A DNA stretch of 64,000 bases. It comes from AWTP1-13 sp033764875. GTDB taxonomy: Bacteria > Pseudomonadota > Alphaproteobacteria > Rhizobiales > Hyphomicrobiaceae. Location: NCBI GenBank assembly GCA_033764875.1, contig JANRIO010000072.1, positions 62,001 through 126,000 of the forward strand, given 5' to 3'. This document shows, piece after piece, positions 50,377 to 58,818 of the stretch. Below the pieces are notes generated by a model, which ran no database searches, was not told where the DNA came from, and saw only the letters and a program-made list of their open reading frames with translations. The first letter of the stretch is position 1; the number at the start of each line of letters is the position of its first letter. Both the position numbers and the translations under genes were made by a program.

Positions 50377-51465
50377 TCAGGATCTTGAGGAGAGGCCCGC
50401 GAGGGCCTGCCGGGTCTCGTCCACGAGCCGCTCGACGATCTCGGGAACGCTCCTGAGCCGGTCGTAGTAGGCCACGCCCTGGCCGCAGAACGTGTACATC
50501 AGCGGCTCGATCTGGTGCTCGTTGATGGCGGCGAGAAGCTCGCCCGTCAGCACCTGCTGGTTCGGCATCGGCAGCGGCTTGGGCGCGCCGGCGGCCTCCC
50601 ACTCGTCGGTCCAGGCGGTCTTGAGCATGCGGCAGGTCTTGCCGCTGTGACTGCGCGAGATGATGGTGTCCTCGGCCGAGGCCGCCAGCACCTTGCGCAG
50701 CAGCGGCGCCTCGAGGTCGTGCTCGCGCGCCGTGAGCCAGGCGGTGCCGAGCCACACGCCCTGGGCGCCGAGTGCGAGCGCCGCCGCGATCTGGCGCCCG
50801 CAGCCGACGCCGCCTGCGGCCAGAACGGGGGTGTCCCCCGCGATGTCGACCACCTGCGGCACCAGCGAGAAGGTGCCGATGGGCCCCGTGTGCCCCGCCG
50901 CGTCGTGGCCCTGCGCGACGATGATGTCTACGCCTGCCGCCTTGACGCTGCGCGCGTGCTTGGGCGAGCCGATGAGCGAGATCGTGAGCTTTCCCGCGGC
51001 CTTCGCCCGCGCCACCGTCTCGGCCGAGGTGCCGATCGCCGAGGCCAGCGCCGTTGCCTCCGAGGCGAGCGCCGCCTCGATCTGCTCGGCGAACAGCTTC
51101 TGCGAGCGGACCTGCGAGGAGAAGAACGTCGGTTTCGTCGCGGCAGGCACGCGGTACTTGGCCCTGAGCCTTTCGACGAAGGCGCGGTGCTCTGCAGGCA
51201 GCCGCGCCTCCACCGCTTTGCGGTCGGTCTCCTCGCCGACGGAGGCCGGCAGCATCAGGTTGATGCCGAACGGCCGGTCGCCGACGCGGTCGCGGATGGC
51301 ACGCATCTTGGCCGCGATCACGTCGGGCAGGTCCCAGGCGGCCCCATAGACAGGGAAGCAGCCCGCATTGGCGAGCGCCACCGTCACGTCGATCGAGTGC
51401 GAGAAGCCGAAGATCGGCCAGGCCAGGCCGAGACGGTCGCACAGGGGCGTTCTGGGCCCGCGCAT
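50377..51465 (-). CDS. Nitronate monooxygenase / 2-nitropropane dioxygenase-like flavoprotein
   Basis: 362-residue FMN-dependent barrel protein. PIFGFSHSIDVTVALANAGC opens the barrel; FMN-phosphate binding is seen in VDIIVAQGHDAAGHTGPIGT and PVLAAGGVGCGRQIAAALAL with GAQGVWLGTAWL. The His of GHDAAGH is the catalytic base position of class I enzymes. Substrates could be alkyl nitronates such as propionate-3-nitronate, or it may act as an enoyl reductase-like protein. ATG follows GGAGAGG. It starts 9 bases after the Bug-protein stop. Confidence 0.9.
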   Translation of the reverse strand: MRGPRTPLCDRLGLAWPIFGFSHSIDVTVALANAGCFPVYGAAWDLPDVIAAKMRAIRDRVGDRPFGINLMLPASVGEETDRKAVEARLPAEHRAFVERLRAKYRVPAATKPTFFSSQVRSQKLFAEQIEAALASEATALASAIGTSAETVARAKAAGKLTISLIGSPKHARSVKAAGVDIIVAQGHDAAGHTGPIGTFSLVPQVVDIAGDTPVLAAGGVGCGRQIAAALALGAQGVWLGTAWLTAREHDLEAPLLRKVLAASAEDTIISRSHSGKTCRMLKTAWTDEWEAAGAPKPLPMPNQQVLTGELLAAINEHQIEPLMYTFCGQGVAYYDRLRSVPEIVERLVDETRQALAGLSSRS

Positions 51466-51474
51466 GGGCCTCTC

Positions 51475-52488
51475 CTAGTCGTTGAGCTTGATGTTGGCGT
51501 CGCGGATGACCTGCGCGTACTTCTCCGTGTCGCGCGCCACGAGGTCAGCGATCTCCTTGGCGCTCATCGGCTCGACCGGCTGCAGGGCCTGCTGCTCCAG
51601 GCGCTTGCGCGTGGCCGGATCGCGCAGGGCCTCGCCGAAGCCGGCCACGATCTTGTCGACGATGGGAGCCGGAACGCCGCGCGGCACCGCGAAGCCGTAC
51701 CAGGGCACGACGTTGACGGCCGGATAGCCCGCCTCCGTCATCGTCGGCACGTTCGGCAGCATCGGCGAGCGGCTGTTCCCGATCACGGCCAGCGCCTTCA
51801 GCTTCTTGTCCTCCACGTGCTGCGCGACGAGGCCGATGGAGGCGAACTTGACGTGGATGCGCCCGGCGAGCAGGTCGATGATGGCCGGCGGCTGGCCCTT
51901 GTAGGGCACGCTTGTCAGCTCGCTGCCGGTGCCGTTGGCGAAGATCGCCGTGTTGAGGTGGACCGACGAGCCGATGCCGGCGTTGCCGTACATCAGATCG
52001 CGGGGCGCCGCCTTGGCCAGGGCCACGAACTCCTTCACCGTGTTGGCCTTGGAGTCGGGCGGCACCACCATGGCGGCGGGCGCCCAGGCGGCGACGGCGA
52101 CGCCGGTGAAGCTCTTCTCGCTCCAGCGCAGATTGGAGTAGATGCGCGGATTGGCGAGCATCGAGGGGCCCATGAACACCCAGGTGTAGCCGTCAGGCTC
52201 CGCCCGTGCGGCCTGCTCGGTGCCGAGGTTCGAGTTGGCGCCGGGCTTGGCCTCGACGACGATGGTCTGCTTCCACAGCTCGGCGAGCTTCTCGGTCATG
52301 ATGCGCGTGACGTTGTCGACGATGCCGCCGGCCGGATAGGGCACGATCACGGTGATGCGCCGGCTGGGGAAGTCGCTCTGCGCCGTGGCGGGCGCTGGCA
52401 TCGCAGCCGCCACGAGGGCCGCGATGGCGGCGCCGCAGGCAAGACGTACGCTGCGCCTGGGCAGGCGGTTGGGGCTGTGCTGCTTCAT
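51475..52488 (-). CDS. Bug/TctC-family tripartite tricarboxylate substrate-binding protein
   Basis: 337-residue periplasmic receptor of the Bordetella uptake gene family. Signal peptide LACGAAIAALVAAAMPAPATA with AQ cleavage, then DFPSRRITVIVPYPAGGIVD (the typical VPYPAGG start), YGNAGIGSSVHLNTAIFANG and VPYKGQPPAIIDLLAGRIHV. GGGAGAAAG precedes the ATG. TctA and TctB membrane genes are not nearby, as is common for Bug proteins, which greatly outnumber transporters. It probably scavenges a carboxylate for the enzymes in the same operon. Confidence 0.92.
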   Translation of the reverse strand: MKQHSPNRLPRRSVRLACGAAIAALVAAAMPAPATAQSDFPSRRITVIVPYPAGGIVDNVTRIMTEKLAELWKQTIVVEAKPGANSNLGTEQAARAEPDGYTWVFMGPSMLANPRIYSNLRWSEKSFTGVAVAAWAPAAMVVPPDSKANTVKEFVALAKAAPRDLMYGNAGIGSSVHLNTAIFANGTGSELTSVPYKGQPPAIIDLLAGRIHVKFASIGLVAQHVEDKKLKALAVIGNSRSPMLPNVPTMTEAGYPAVNVVPWYGFAVPRGVPAPIVDKIVAGFGEALRDPATRKRLEQQALQPVEPMSAKEIADLVARDTEKYAQVIRDANIKLND

Positions 52489-52548
52489 CGTACTTTCTCC
52501 CTAGGTCAATGCGAGCTTGATCGAAACTGCGTGCGGTCGCCTCACGGC

Positions 52549-53295
52549 TCAGCGGCGCCGCCGCCTGCCTGCGGCCCGGCCCGTCGGCGGGCTCGGCGCG
52601 AGCCCCTGGCGGACACAGCCGAGCACGACCGTGGTCAGGAACCGCTTGGTGGCCGGATCGTCGAGGCGCAGAGGGCCCGGGTCGACCACCGTGATGTTGT
52701 TCAGCGTCCCGTGCAGCACCTGCAGGCCGGCACGGACCGAGGCTTCGAAAGACTTGCCTGCGCGCGCGCCCGCAAGCTGCCGGAACAGCGGCAGGCACCA
52801 CTGCGTCTTGAGCACGCCGAGCGCGCGCAGTGGCTCCCACGCCTTGGGCTCGCTGCCGCTGAGACGCGAGGAGGCGCGGATGAAGCCGCGGTAGCGCTGG
52901 AACCACGTGACGGTGCCGTCGCAGACCCAGGCCGCGAAGCCCTCCAGGTCGTCGAGTGGCACGCGGCCGTCGGCGAGCGCCCGCTCGAGGCTGCGCGCCG
53001 TGCGCTCGTAGACGAGATGCTGCAGCGCCGTGATGAAGGCGTCCTTGGTGTCGAAGCGGGCGTAGAACGATCCCACCGTCGCACCGGCGGCGTGGCACAG
53101 GTCATCGATGGTGAGGCCGTCGAAGTCGCGGTCCTCGAGCAGCGCCAGCGCCGCCTCGAGCAGCCGCTCGACCAGCGCCTGGCTGCGCCGCTGCATGGCC
53201 GGGCGCACGCCGGGCAGACGGCGCGGGGGCACGAGCACCGGCAGGGGCGCAAGCGGCCTTCGCTGCGTTCTCGGCGCCGTCGTCGCGCTCGCCAT
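52549..53295 (-). CDS. TetR-family transcriptional regulator
   Basis: 248-residue regulator. Helix-turn-helix at about 60-82 (LTIDDLCHAAGATVGSFYAR with FDTKDAFITAL). It has a longer, Pro/Arg-rich N-terminal tail and an Arg-rich C-terminus (GRAAGRRRRR). A perfect 16-base palindrome stands 24 bases upstream of its ATG. It is first in line with the Bug/nitronate monooxygenase/acyl-CoA dehydrogenase genes (60 bases before the Bug gene) and divergent from the GST-like gene, so it may control both directions. An acyl-CoA or aromatic ligand is plausible but unproven. Confidence 0.9.
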   Translation of the reverse strand: MASATTAPRTQRRPLAPLPVLVPPRRLPGVRPAMQRRSQALVERLLEAALALLEDRDFDGLTIDDLCHAAGATVGSFYARFDTKDAFITALQHLVYERTARSLERALADGRVPLDDLEGFAAWVCDGTVTWFQRYRGFIRASSRLSGSEPKAWEPLRALGVLKTQWCLPLFRQLAGARAGKSFEASVRAGLQVLHGTLNNITVVDPGPLRLDDPATKRFLTTVVLGCVRQGLAPSPPTGRAAGRRRRR

Positions 53296-53318
53296 GGCGT
53301 GTCCTGGCCCTCACGGAA

Positions 53319-53334
53319 TAGAACCTGGGTTCTA
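53319..53334. promoter_or_regulatory. 16-base TetR-type operator palindrome
   Basis: TAGAACC (53319-53325) and GGTTCTA (53328-53334) are perfect inverted arms around TG. It lies between the TetR start (53295) and the GST-like start (53477). Size, symmetry and place are typical of TetR autoregulatory operators. GAA and TTC lie outside the arms with a one-base offset. Confidence 0.7.
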
Positions 53335-53476
53335 ATTCGAGTTGCCGGCACGGGCAAGAGCCGCCTCGCCCGATGCCTGTGAGGGAAGGGAAATTCATCT
53401 CCTGCCGTCGCGCGCCCTGCCGGACCGGCCGCGATCCGCTATGCTCGCGGCTGCCGGGCTCTTGCAGGGGGAAGCC

Positions 53477-54505
53477 ATGACCACGCCGCGCGTGCTGCAG
53501 CTGATGGGAGCGCCGGGCTCCCCCTACACCCGCAAGATGCTGGCCGTGCTGCGCTACCGGCGCATTCCGTATGCGTTCCTGACGCCGGCGATGGCGGCCG
53601 CGCGCGGCCTGCCGCAGCCCAAGGTGCCGCTCCTGCCGACGTTCTATCTGCCGGCTGCGGACGGCGCGCTCGAGCCCGCAACCGACAGCTCGCCGCTCAT
53701 CCGCCGCTTCGACCGCGCCTTCGAGGGCCGTCACGTGCTGCCGGCCGATCCGGCGCTGGCCTTCATCGACATGCTGCTCGAGGACTACGCCGACGAGTGG
53801 CTGACGAAGGCGATGTTCCACTACCGCTGGGCGTTCGCGGCCGACGCGCAGCGCAGCGGGCGTGTGCTGCCCATGTACCGGGGCCTGTCACGTCCGGATG
53901 CGGAGCTTGCCGAGGCCGGCCAGGCCTTCGCGGCCCGCCAGATCGGGCGCCTCAAGTTCGTGGGCTCCAACGCCGTGACGGGGCCTGTCATCGAGGCAAG
54001 CTACGCCCGCCTGCTCGGCCTTCTCGACGCGCACTTCCGCGGCCTGCCGTTCCTGATGGGGGCGCGGCCGGGCAGCAGCGACTTCGCCCTCTACGGCCAG
54101 CTCACCCAGCTCGCCGCCTTCGATCCCACGCCGATGGCGACGACGCTCGAGGTGGCGCCCCGCGTCTACGCCTGGACGGCGCTCGCCGAGGATCTGTCGG
54201 GCCTCGAGCCCGGCGCGTCCGATTGGATCGAGGCGGCGGCGCTGCCGGCCACCCTGCGCGCCATCCTGGCGGAGGTGGGCCGCACCTACGTTCCGGTCAT
54301 GCTCGCCAACGCCCGTGCCGTGGCCGCGCGCGCCGCCACCGTCGAGACCACCGTCGACGGCGAGCCCTGGAGCCAGCAGCCGTTCCCCTACCAGGCCAAG
54401 TGCGTCGTCTGGCTGCGGGAGGCCTATGCCGGCCTCGAGGCGGGCCCGCGCGCCAGCGTCGACGCGGCGCTGGCCGGCACCGGCTGCGAGGCGCTCGTCG
54501 CCTGA
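53477..54505 (+). CDS. Glutathione S-transferase-like protein
   Basis: 342-residue protein with an N-terminal GST thioredoxin fold: LQLMGAPGSPYTRKMLAVLR (Ser/Tyr near the usual catalytic site), LPTFYLPAADGALEPATDSS with the SxxI-type glutathione contact, IRRFDRAFEGRHVLP. The C-terminal helical part includes FLMGARPGSSDFALYGQLTQ. It is about 100 residues longer than ordinary GSTs, with a C-terminal extension ending TGCEALVA. ATG at 53477 with GGGGAA before it. It is divergent from the TetR gene and probably under its control. Confidence 0.82.
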   Translation: MTTPRVLQLMGAPGSPYTRKMLAVLRYRRIPYAFLTPAMAAARGLPQPKVPLLPTFYLPAADGALEPATDSSPLIRRFDRAFEGRHVLPADPALAFIDMLLEDYADEWLTKAMFHYRWAFAADAQRSGRVLPMYRGLSRPDAELAEAGQAFAARQIGRLKFVGSNAVTGPVIEASYARLLGLLDAHFRGLPFLMGARPGSSDFALYGQLTQLAAFDPTPMATTLEVAPRVYAWTALAEDLSGLEPGASDWIEAAALPATLRAILAEVGRTYVPVMLANARAVAARAATVETTVDGEPWSQQPFPYQAKCVVWLREAYAGLEAGPRASVDAALAGTGCEALVA

Positions 54506-54521
54506 GCGCCTGCCTGCCGCC

Positions 54522-55412
54522 TCACTTGATCGGCGGCACGGGCAGCGTGGCCTCCCCCGGCTCCATGACGAAGGTGTAGTCGAGCGAGCACCACTCGCCG
54601 AAGATCTCGGTCGAGGGGGCCGGGTCGCTGCGCTTCTTGTAGTCGCCGACCAGCCTGCGCGTGACGCCGAACACCACGTCGGACTCGAGGTACTCGTCGT
54701 TGTCGACGAACACCTGCGTGATGAGCGTCTTGTAGCCGGGCTTGTAGAGCAGGAAATGGATGTGCGCGGGCCGGTAGGGGTGCCGCCCCTGCGCCTTCAG
54801 CATCTCTCCGACCGGGCCTGTCTCCGGCACCGGGTAGCAGCCGGGCTTCACCGAGCGGAAGCCGAAACGGCCCGCGGCGTCCGTGGTGAGCTTGCCGCGC
54901 AGGTTCATGTCGGCCTGCTCCTTGTCCTGGTTCTCGTACATGCCGACGGGCGAGGAGTGCCACACGTCGACCTCGACACCGGCCAGCGGCTCGCCGCGCC
55001 CGTTGCGCACGAGGCAGTTGGCGATCAGCGGCGCGCCGGGTGTCGGCGAGCGCACGATCGAGCCGCCGTTCGCCGTCGGCGGCTGGTGCATGCGCCAGAA
55101 CGGCCCGAGCAGCGCCGCCGCCGTCTCCGTGTTGCCGTCATTGCCGTTGTTGAGCAGGCACACCAGCGTCGACAGGCCGATGGCGTCCGAGCACAGCACC
55201 ACCTCGTTGTGCGTGTCGTTGGTGAGCTGGCCGAGCCGCGCCACGTACGCGACCGCCTGGCTCCACTCGTCCTCCGTCAGCCGCACCTCGCGGGCAAAGG
55301 CGTGGATGTGGCGCACGAAGCTGTCCATGATCTCCTTGAGCCGCGCGTTCTTGGTGCCCGACATGGCCTGCAGCACGGCGTCCGTCACGTCTTCCTGGCG
55401 TTCGATGATCAT
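54522..55412 (-). CDS. Intradiol ring-cleavage dioxygenase (hydroxyquinol/catechol 1,2-dioxygenase type)
   Basis: 296-residue non-haem Fe(III) dioxygenase. An N-terminal helical dimerisation domain (about 1-100) precedes the catalytic beta-core with LLGPFWRMHQPP, and the four iron ligands are visible: Tyr159 (GMYENQ), Tyr193 (GCYPVP), His217 and His219 (RPAHIHFLL). Length and domain order fit hydroxyquinol 1,2-dioxygenases and catechol 1,2-dioxygenases; the former is favoured by the FAD hydroxylase encoded upstream on the same strand, which could provide a hydroxylated ring. The product would be a muconate or maleylacetate. Confidence 0.9.
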   Translation of the reverse strand: MIIERQEDVTDAVLQAMSGTKNARLKEIMDSFVRHIHAFAREVRLTEDEWSQAVAYVARLGQLTNDTHNEVVLCSDAIGLSTLVCLLNNGNDGNTETAAALLGPFWRMHQPPTANGGSIVRSPTPGAPLIANCLVRNGRGEPLAGVEVDVWHSSPVGMYENQDKEQADMNLRGKLTTDAAGRFGFRSVKPGCYPVPETGPVGEMLKAQGRHPYRPAHIHFLLYKPGYKTLITQVFVDNDEYLESDVVFGVTRRLVGDYKKRSDPAPSTEIFGEWCSLDYTFVMEPGEATLPVPPIK

Positions 55413-55496
55413 GAGCGCTTCCCTCGCGTCGCTGGCCCGGTCGGCCCTGGCTGTTGTCGTTGCGCGTAGCTTGGCATGGGGGTGGATCAGATGTCA

Positions 55497-56756
55497 CTAG
55501 AGAGGCGCGTGCCCCTCCGACCGCAGGAAATCGAGCTGCGCAGTCTCGCTCATGGCGTACATGGGCTCGGCGTTGCGCGCCGCCGCAACCTGCTCGGCCT
55601 CGCTGGCAAACGTGTGCCGCAGGTGCGCGCCGAGGCGCCGCGCACGCGCAACGAGAAGATCGCCCATGGGCTTGCGGGCCGCCGCGAAGGCGGCAAGCGC
55701 CTGCGGCACGTCGGGCTCCCGGGCAAGCGCCTCGGCAAGCGCTGCCGCATCCTCGGCGGCCTTGGTGACGCCGGCGCCGACGTGCGGGCGCACCACGAAG
55801 GCTGCGTCCCCGATCAGCGCCACCCGCCGGCTCGCCATGCGCGGGACGGCGAGGTCGTAGATCGGCTGCAGCATGGGCATGTCGAGATGCGCCATGGCGG
55901 CCTGCACCTGCGGCGGCAGCAGGCGCCGGGTTGCCTCCCTGACCTCTGCCAGCACGCCCCGGCCGATCAGCGGCGGCGGGATCGACAACTCGTGGCGCTT
56001 GCCGGCGTCGTCGGTGAGCAGGCGCGCCAGCCCGGAGGGCCCTTCGGCCGGCCTGTACCAGACGATGTTCCAGCAGCGATGGCCCGGACGCAGGTCGTTG
56101 CCGGCGCCGGCCACCGGATAGGCGAGGAACTGCTCGGCGGGCGGCAGCACGAATGAGAAGCACGCGAAAAGCGCGGGCGTCAGGGCCGGGGCGGCAAAGC
56201 GCTCCTCGACCATGCCGCGCCAGGCCACGTAGCCGGCGTAGGAGGGCTCGGCGCCGGGACAGACGTGGCCGCGCAGCACCGAGCGGAAGCCGTCCGCCGC
56301 GACCAGCAGGTCCGCCTCGGCGCTGGCGCCGTCGCCGAGCCGCACCGTTACGCCCGCCTCCGCCTCCTCCACGCCGACGATCTCGCGGCCGAGGTGATAG
56401 GAGGCATCGCCCAGGGCATCGCGCAGCATGGCGAACAGGCGGTTCCAGGAGGTGGCGATCTGCGGGTAGGGGCGCCGCGCGATCTCGGTGCCGTCGCGGG
56501 CCAGCACACAGCGCGTCTCGATGGGAACGCCGAAGTCGCGCGCCGCGTCGATGCCGAGCCGGGCCATGGCCTCCCGCATCTCCGGGTGGGTGACGATGCC
56601 GGCGCCGCGGCCGACGAGCGGCACCGGCGAGCGCTCGTAGACGTCGACGCGCCAGCCCGCGCGGCGCAGGCAGAGCGCGGCATAGAGCCCGCCCATGGAG
56701 CCGCCCGCGATGATGGCCCGGCGCGGCGTGCCGGCATTCGGCATGGACACGGGCAT
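55497..56756 (-). CDS. FAD-dependent aromatic monooxygenase (UbiH/dihydroxypyridine hydroxylase type)
   Basis: 419-residue class A flavoprotein hydroxylase. It has the FAD dinucleotide motif AIIAGGSMGGLYAALCLRRA, the DG motif in VAADGFRSVLRG and the GD motif in RVALIGDAAFVVRPHVGAG. KAAEDAAALAEAL follows as in 2,6-dihydroxypyridine 3-hydroxylase and salicylate hydroxylase relatives. Start taken as ATG 56756 (GAGG 5 bases upstream); ATG 56774 is an alternative adding six residues. Together with the dioxygenase gene 84 bases downstream it could hydroxylate and then cleave an aromatic ring. Confidence 0.9.
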   Translation of the reverse strand: MPVSMPNAGTPRRAIIAGGSMGGLYAALCLRRAGWRVDVYERSPVPLVGRGAGIVTHPEMREAMARLGIDAARDFGVPIETRCVLARDGTEIARRPYPQIATSWNRLFAMLRDALGDASYHLGREIVGVEEAEAGVTVRLGDGASAEADLLVAADGFRSVLRGHVCPGAEPSYAGYVAWRGMVEERFAAPALTPALFACFSFVLPPAEQFLAYPVAGAGNDLRPGHRCWNIVWYRPAEGPSGLARLLTDDAGKRHELSIPPPLIGRGVLAEVREATRRLLPPQVQAAMAHLDMPMLQPIYDLAVPRMASRRVALIGDAAFVVRPHVGAGVTKAAEDAAALAEALAREPDVPQALAAFAAARKPMGDLLVARARRLGAHLRHTFASEAEQVAAARNAEPMYAMSETAQLDFLRSEGHAPL

Positions 56757-56790
56757 CGCTCCCTCGAATTGCATCTTTTCCGCGCCGTCC

Positions 56791-56837
56791 CTGCACACCT
56801 GCGAAGTGCAGTAGCCAGCGCAATAGTCTTGCTGCAC
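56791..56837. promoter_or_regulatory. Three CTGCAC/GTGCAG half-sites in a divergent promoter region
   Basis: CTGCAC (56791-56796), GTGCAG (56806-56811) and CTGCAC (56832-56837) stand between the FAD monooxygenase gene (minus) and the binding-protein gene (plus). The first two form an inverted repeat with 9-base spacing, the last two one with 20-base spacing. A regulator binding here could act on both directions. The remaining part of the roughly 320-base gap (to 57078) holds no convincing gene. Confidence 0.4.
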
Positions 56838-57078
56838 AATACGAGGGAACGTAGGCCGCCAGAAGCCTGCAACGCATATGGGAGGAACGCTGGCCCGCCG
56901 CAGCGCCGCAGGCTCGCCTGCCGCGTCGTGCGGTGCGGCGCCTCGGTGTCCGCTTCGGCGACGCCGGCTGCGCATTTGTGCGCCGCAAAATCCTCCCATC
57001 CCACGCCTGTCCAACGGAGGCGTCCGGCGCAGTGCCGGGCGGCTCACGAGGTCGAAAGCTGAGGAAACCGGAGGAAGC

Positions 57079-58326
57079 ATGCTTCGCAGGAATCTGCTCA
57101 GGACCGCGGCGCTCGCGGCCATGGCCCTGGCGGCCGCAACGACCGGCGTGCCGGCCCAGCAGCCGCCCATCAAGATCGGCTTCAGCATGGCCATGACCGG
57201 CGGCCTCGCAGGCGGCGGCAAGTCGTCCCTGCTCGGCACCGAGATCTGGCGCGACGACATCAACGCCAAGGGCGGGCTGCTCGGGCGCAAGGTGGAGCTC
57301 GTCGTCTACGACGACAAGTCGAGCGCGGCCGAGACGCCCGCGATCTACTCGAAGCTCCTCGACGTCGACAAGGTCGACATCCTGTTCGCGCCCTACGCGA
57401 CGGTGCCCACGGCCCCCATCATGCCGCTCGCCAAGCAGCGCCAGATGGTGCTGATCGGCAACTTCTCGTTCCAGGTGAACAGCAAGGTCGGCCACGACAT
57501 GTGGTTCAACGTGGCGCCCTGGGGCCCCGCCGACAGCTGGGCGACGGCCTATTTCGACGTCGGCCAGAAGGTGGGCGGCAAGACGGTCGCGATCCTCTCC
57601 GCCGACCAGGAGTTCTCCAAGAACGTCGCCAACGCGGCCAAGGCGGTCGCCACCAAGCGCGGCATCCAGGTCGTCTACGAGCAGAGCTACCCGCCGAGCA
57701 CGGTGGAGTTCTCGGCCATCGTGCGCGCGCTGAAGGCCGCCAAGCCCGACATGGTCTATATCACGTCCTATCCGCCCGACTCGGCGGGCCTGCTGCGCGC
57801 CATCAACGAGATCGGCGTCGGCGACAACGTGAAGATCCTCGGCGGCGGCATGGTCGGCCTGCAGTTCACCTCCGTGATGGAGGGGCTGGGCTCGCTCCTG
57901 AACGGCGTCGTCAACTACAACACGTGGCTGCCCGAGAAGAGCATGTACTTCGAGGGCACCAAGGAGTTCTTCGAGAAGTACTCCAAGCGCGCCGTCGAGG
58001 CGAAGGTCGATCCGCTCGGCTTCTACCTGGCGCCCTTCGGCTACGCCATGGGCCAGCTCATCGAGAGCGCCGTCAAGGGCGCCAACTCCATCGACCAGAA
58101 GGCGATGGCGAAGGTCCTGCGCGAGGGCAAGCACAACACCATCGTCGGCCCCATCGAGTTCTCCGCCGACGGCGAGCGCAAGGTGACGGCGACGCTGCTC
58201 GCCCAGTTCCGCGGCGTCACCGACAAGAACATCGACCAGTTCCGCACCTCGGGCAAGCAGGTGATCCTGTTCCCCGACAACCTGAAGACGGGCGACGTCG
58301 TCGTTCCCTTCGAGAAGGCGCGGTAG
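57079..58326 (+). CDS. Liv-type substrate-binding protein, cassette 3
   Basis: 415-residue periplasmic receptor. Signal peptide LRTAALAAMALAAATTGVPA with AQ cleavage; mature part begins PPIKIGFSMAMTGGLAGGGK, with VELVVYDDKSSAAETPAIYS, TSYPPDSAGLLRAINEIGVG and DPLGFYLAPFGYAMGQLIES. ATG at 57079 is preceded by GGAGGAAG. It resembles aromatic-acid/amide receptors of the HAAT family. As in cassette 1, a long repeat-filled gap (678 bases) separates it from livH. Confidence 0.92.
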   Translation: MLRRNLLRTAALAAMALAAATTGVPAQQPPIKIGFSMAMTGGLAGGGKSSLLGTEIWRDDINAKGGLLGRKVELVVYDDKSSAAETPAIYSKLLDVDKVDILFAPYATVPTAPIMPLAKQRQMVLIGNFSFQVNSKVGHDMWFNVAPWGPADSWATAYFDVGQKVGGKTVAILSADQEFSKNVANAAKAVATKRGIQVVYEQSYPPSTVEFSAIVRALKAAKPDMVYITSYPPDSAGLLRAINEIGVGDNVKILGGGMVGLQFTSVMEGLGSLLNGVVNYNTWLPEKSMYFEGTKEFFEKYSKRAVEAKVDPLGFYLAPFGYAMGQLIESAVKGANSIDQKAMAKVLREGKHNTIVGPIEFSADGERKVTATLLAQFRGVTDKNIDQFRTSGKQVILFPDNLKTGDVVVPFEKAR

Positions 58327-58350
58327 TGTCCAGACAGTCTCAATCTCGTC

Positions 58351-58373
58351 ATGGTCGGGCTCGGCCCGACCAT
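58351..58373. repeat. Hairpin shared with 17342-17364
   Basis: ATGGTCGGG (58351-58359) and CCCGACCAT (58365-58373) with a 5-base loop, 24 bases after the binding-protein stop. The stem is identical to that at 17342 while the loop differs. Placed here it could protect or end the binding-protein message. Confidence 0.75.
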
Positions 58374-58405
58374 CCATCCATCCGTTTGCATGGGCGAAGG
58401 AGGGC

Positions 58406-58441
58406 TGGATCCTCGGGACAAGCCCGCGGCTGTCCGGTTGA
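58406..58441 (+). repeat. 36-base block shared with 17400-17435
   Basis: Nearly identical to 17400-17435 (TGGATCCTCGGGACAAGCCC onward). ATCCTCGGG at 58409-58417 has its inverted partner CCCGAGGAT at 58690-58698, so about 290 bases are bracketed by 9-base inverted repeats. Confidence 0.75.
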
Positions 58442-58537
58442 AAATGGACGCTGTTGAGACGGCACACGCCATAGCCTTGAATGAAGAGAGAGTTGCGGTC
58501 GCGGCAGGTTCAACCGTTGCGGCGGGATCTCGATCTG

Positions 58538-58567
58538 GCGTGGACCCCCGCCTGCGCGGGGGTGACG
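58538..58567 (+). repeat. 30-base hairpin repeat, unit 5
   Basis: GCGTGGACCCCCGCCTGCGC then GGGGGTGACG; perfect stem ACCCCCGC/GCGGGGGT. It is the first of an inverted pair whose starts are 64 bases apart, exactly as at 17469/17533. The surrounding roughly 120 bases are an inverted copy of the corresponding part of the 17225-17760 gap. Confidence 0.8.
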
Positions 58568-58601
58568 TCGGGGGGGTGGCGGGCCGGCAGACCACAACAC
58601 C

Positions 58602-58631
58602 CGTCATGCCCGCGAAGGCGGGCATCCACGC
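58602..58631 (-). repeat. 30-base hairpin repeat, unit 6 (inverted)
   Basis: On the minus strand GCGTGGATGCCCGCCTTCGC then GGGCATGACG; the stem ATGCCCGC/GCGGGCAT is perfect. Compared with unit 5, paired bases have changed on both sides of the stem so that pairing is kept. Confidence 0.8.
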
Positions 58632-58788
58632 AAGCGTGCAGTGGATCGCGACGTTCTCCAAAAACTCGACCGGACAGCAGTGGGACGAGCCCGAGGATGA
58701 CAATGGAATGCGTAGATCTGTTCCAGGACGCCAGCGTAGTGCGGACGCGGATTGCGCAGCTCATTTCGTGCGTCGACGTGCGAGAGTG

Positions 58789-58818
58789 GCGTCGATCTCC
58801 GCCTCCGCGGAGATGACG
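58789..58818 (+). repeat. 30-base hairpin repeat, unit 7 (diverged)
   Basis: GCGTCGATCTCCGCCTCCGC then GGAGATGACG; the stem ATCTCCGC/GCGGAGAT is perfect although the sequence differs from other units. It has no clear inverted mate. The remainder of the 58327-59004 gap has no gene I can support. Confidence 0.65.
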
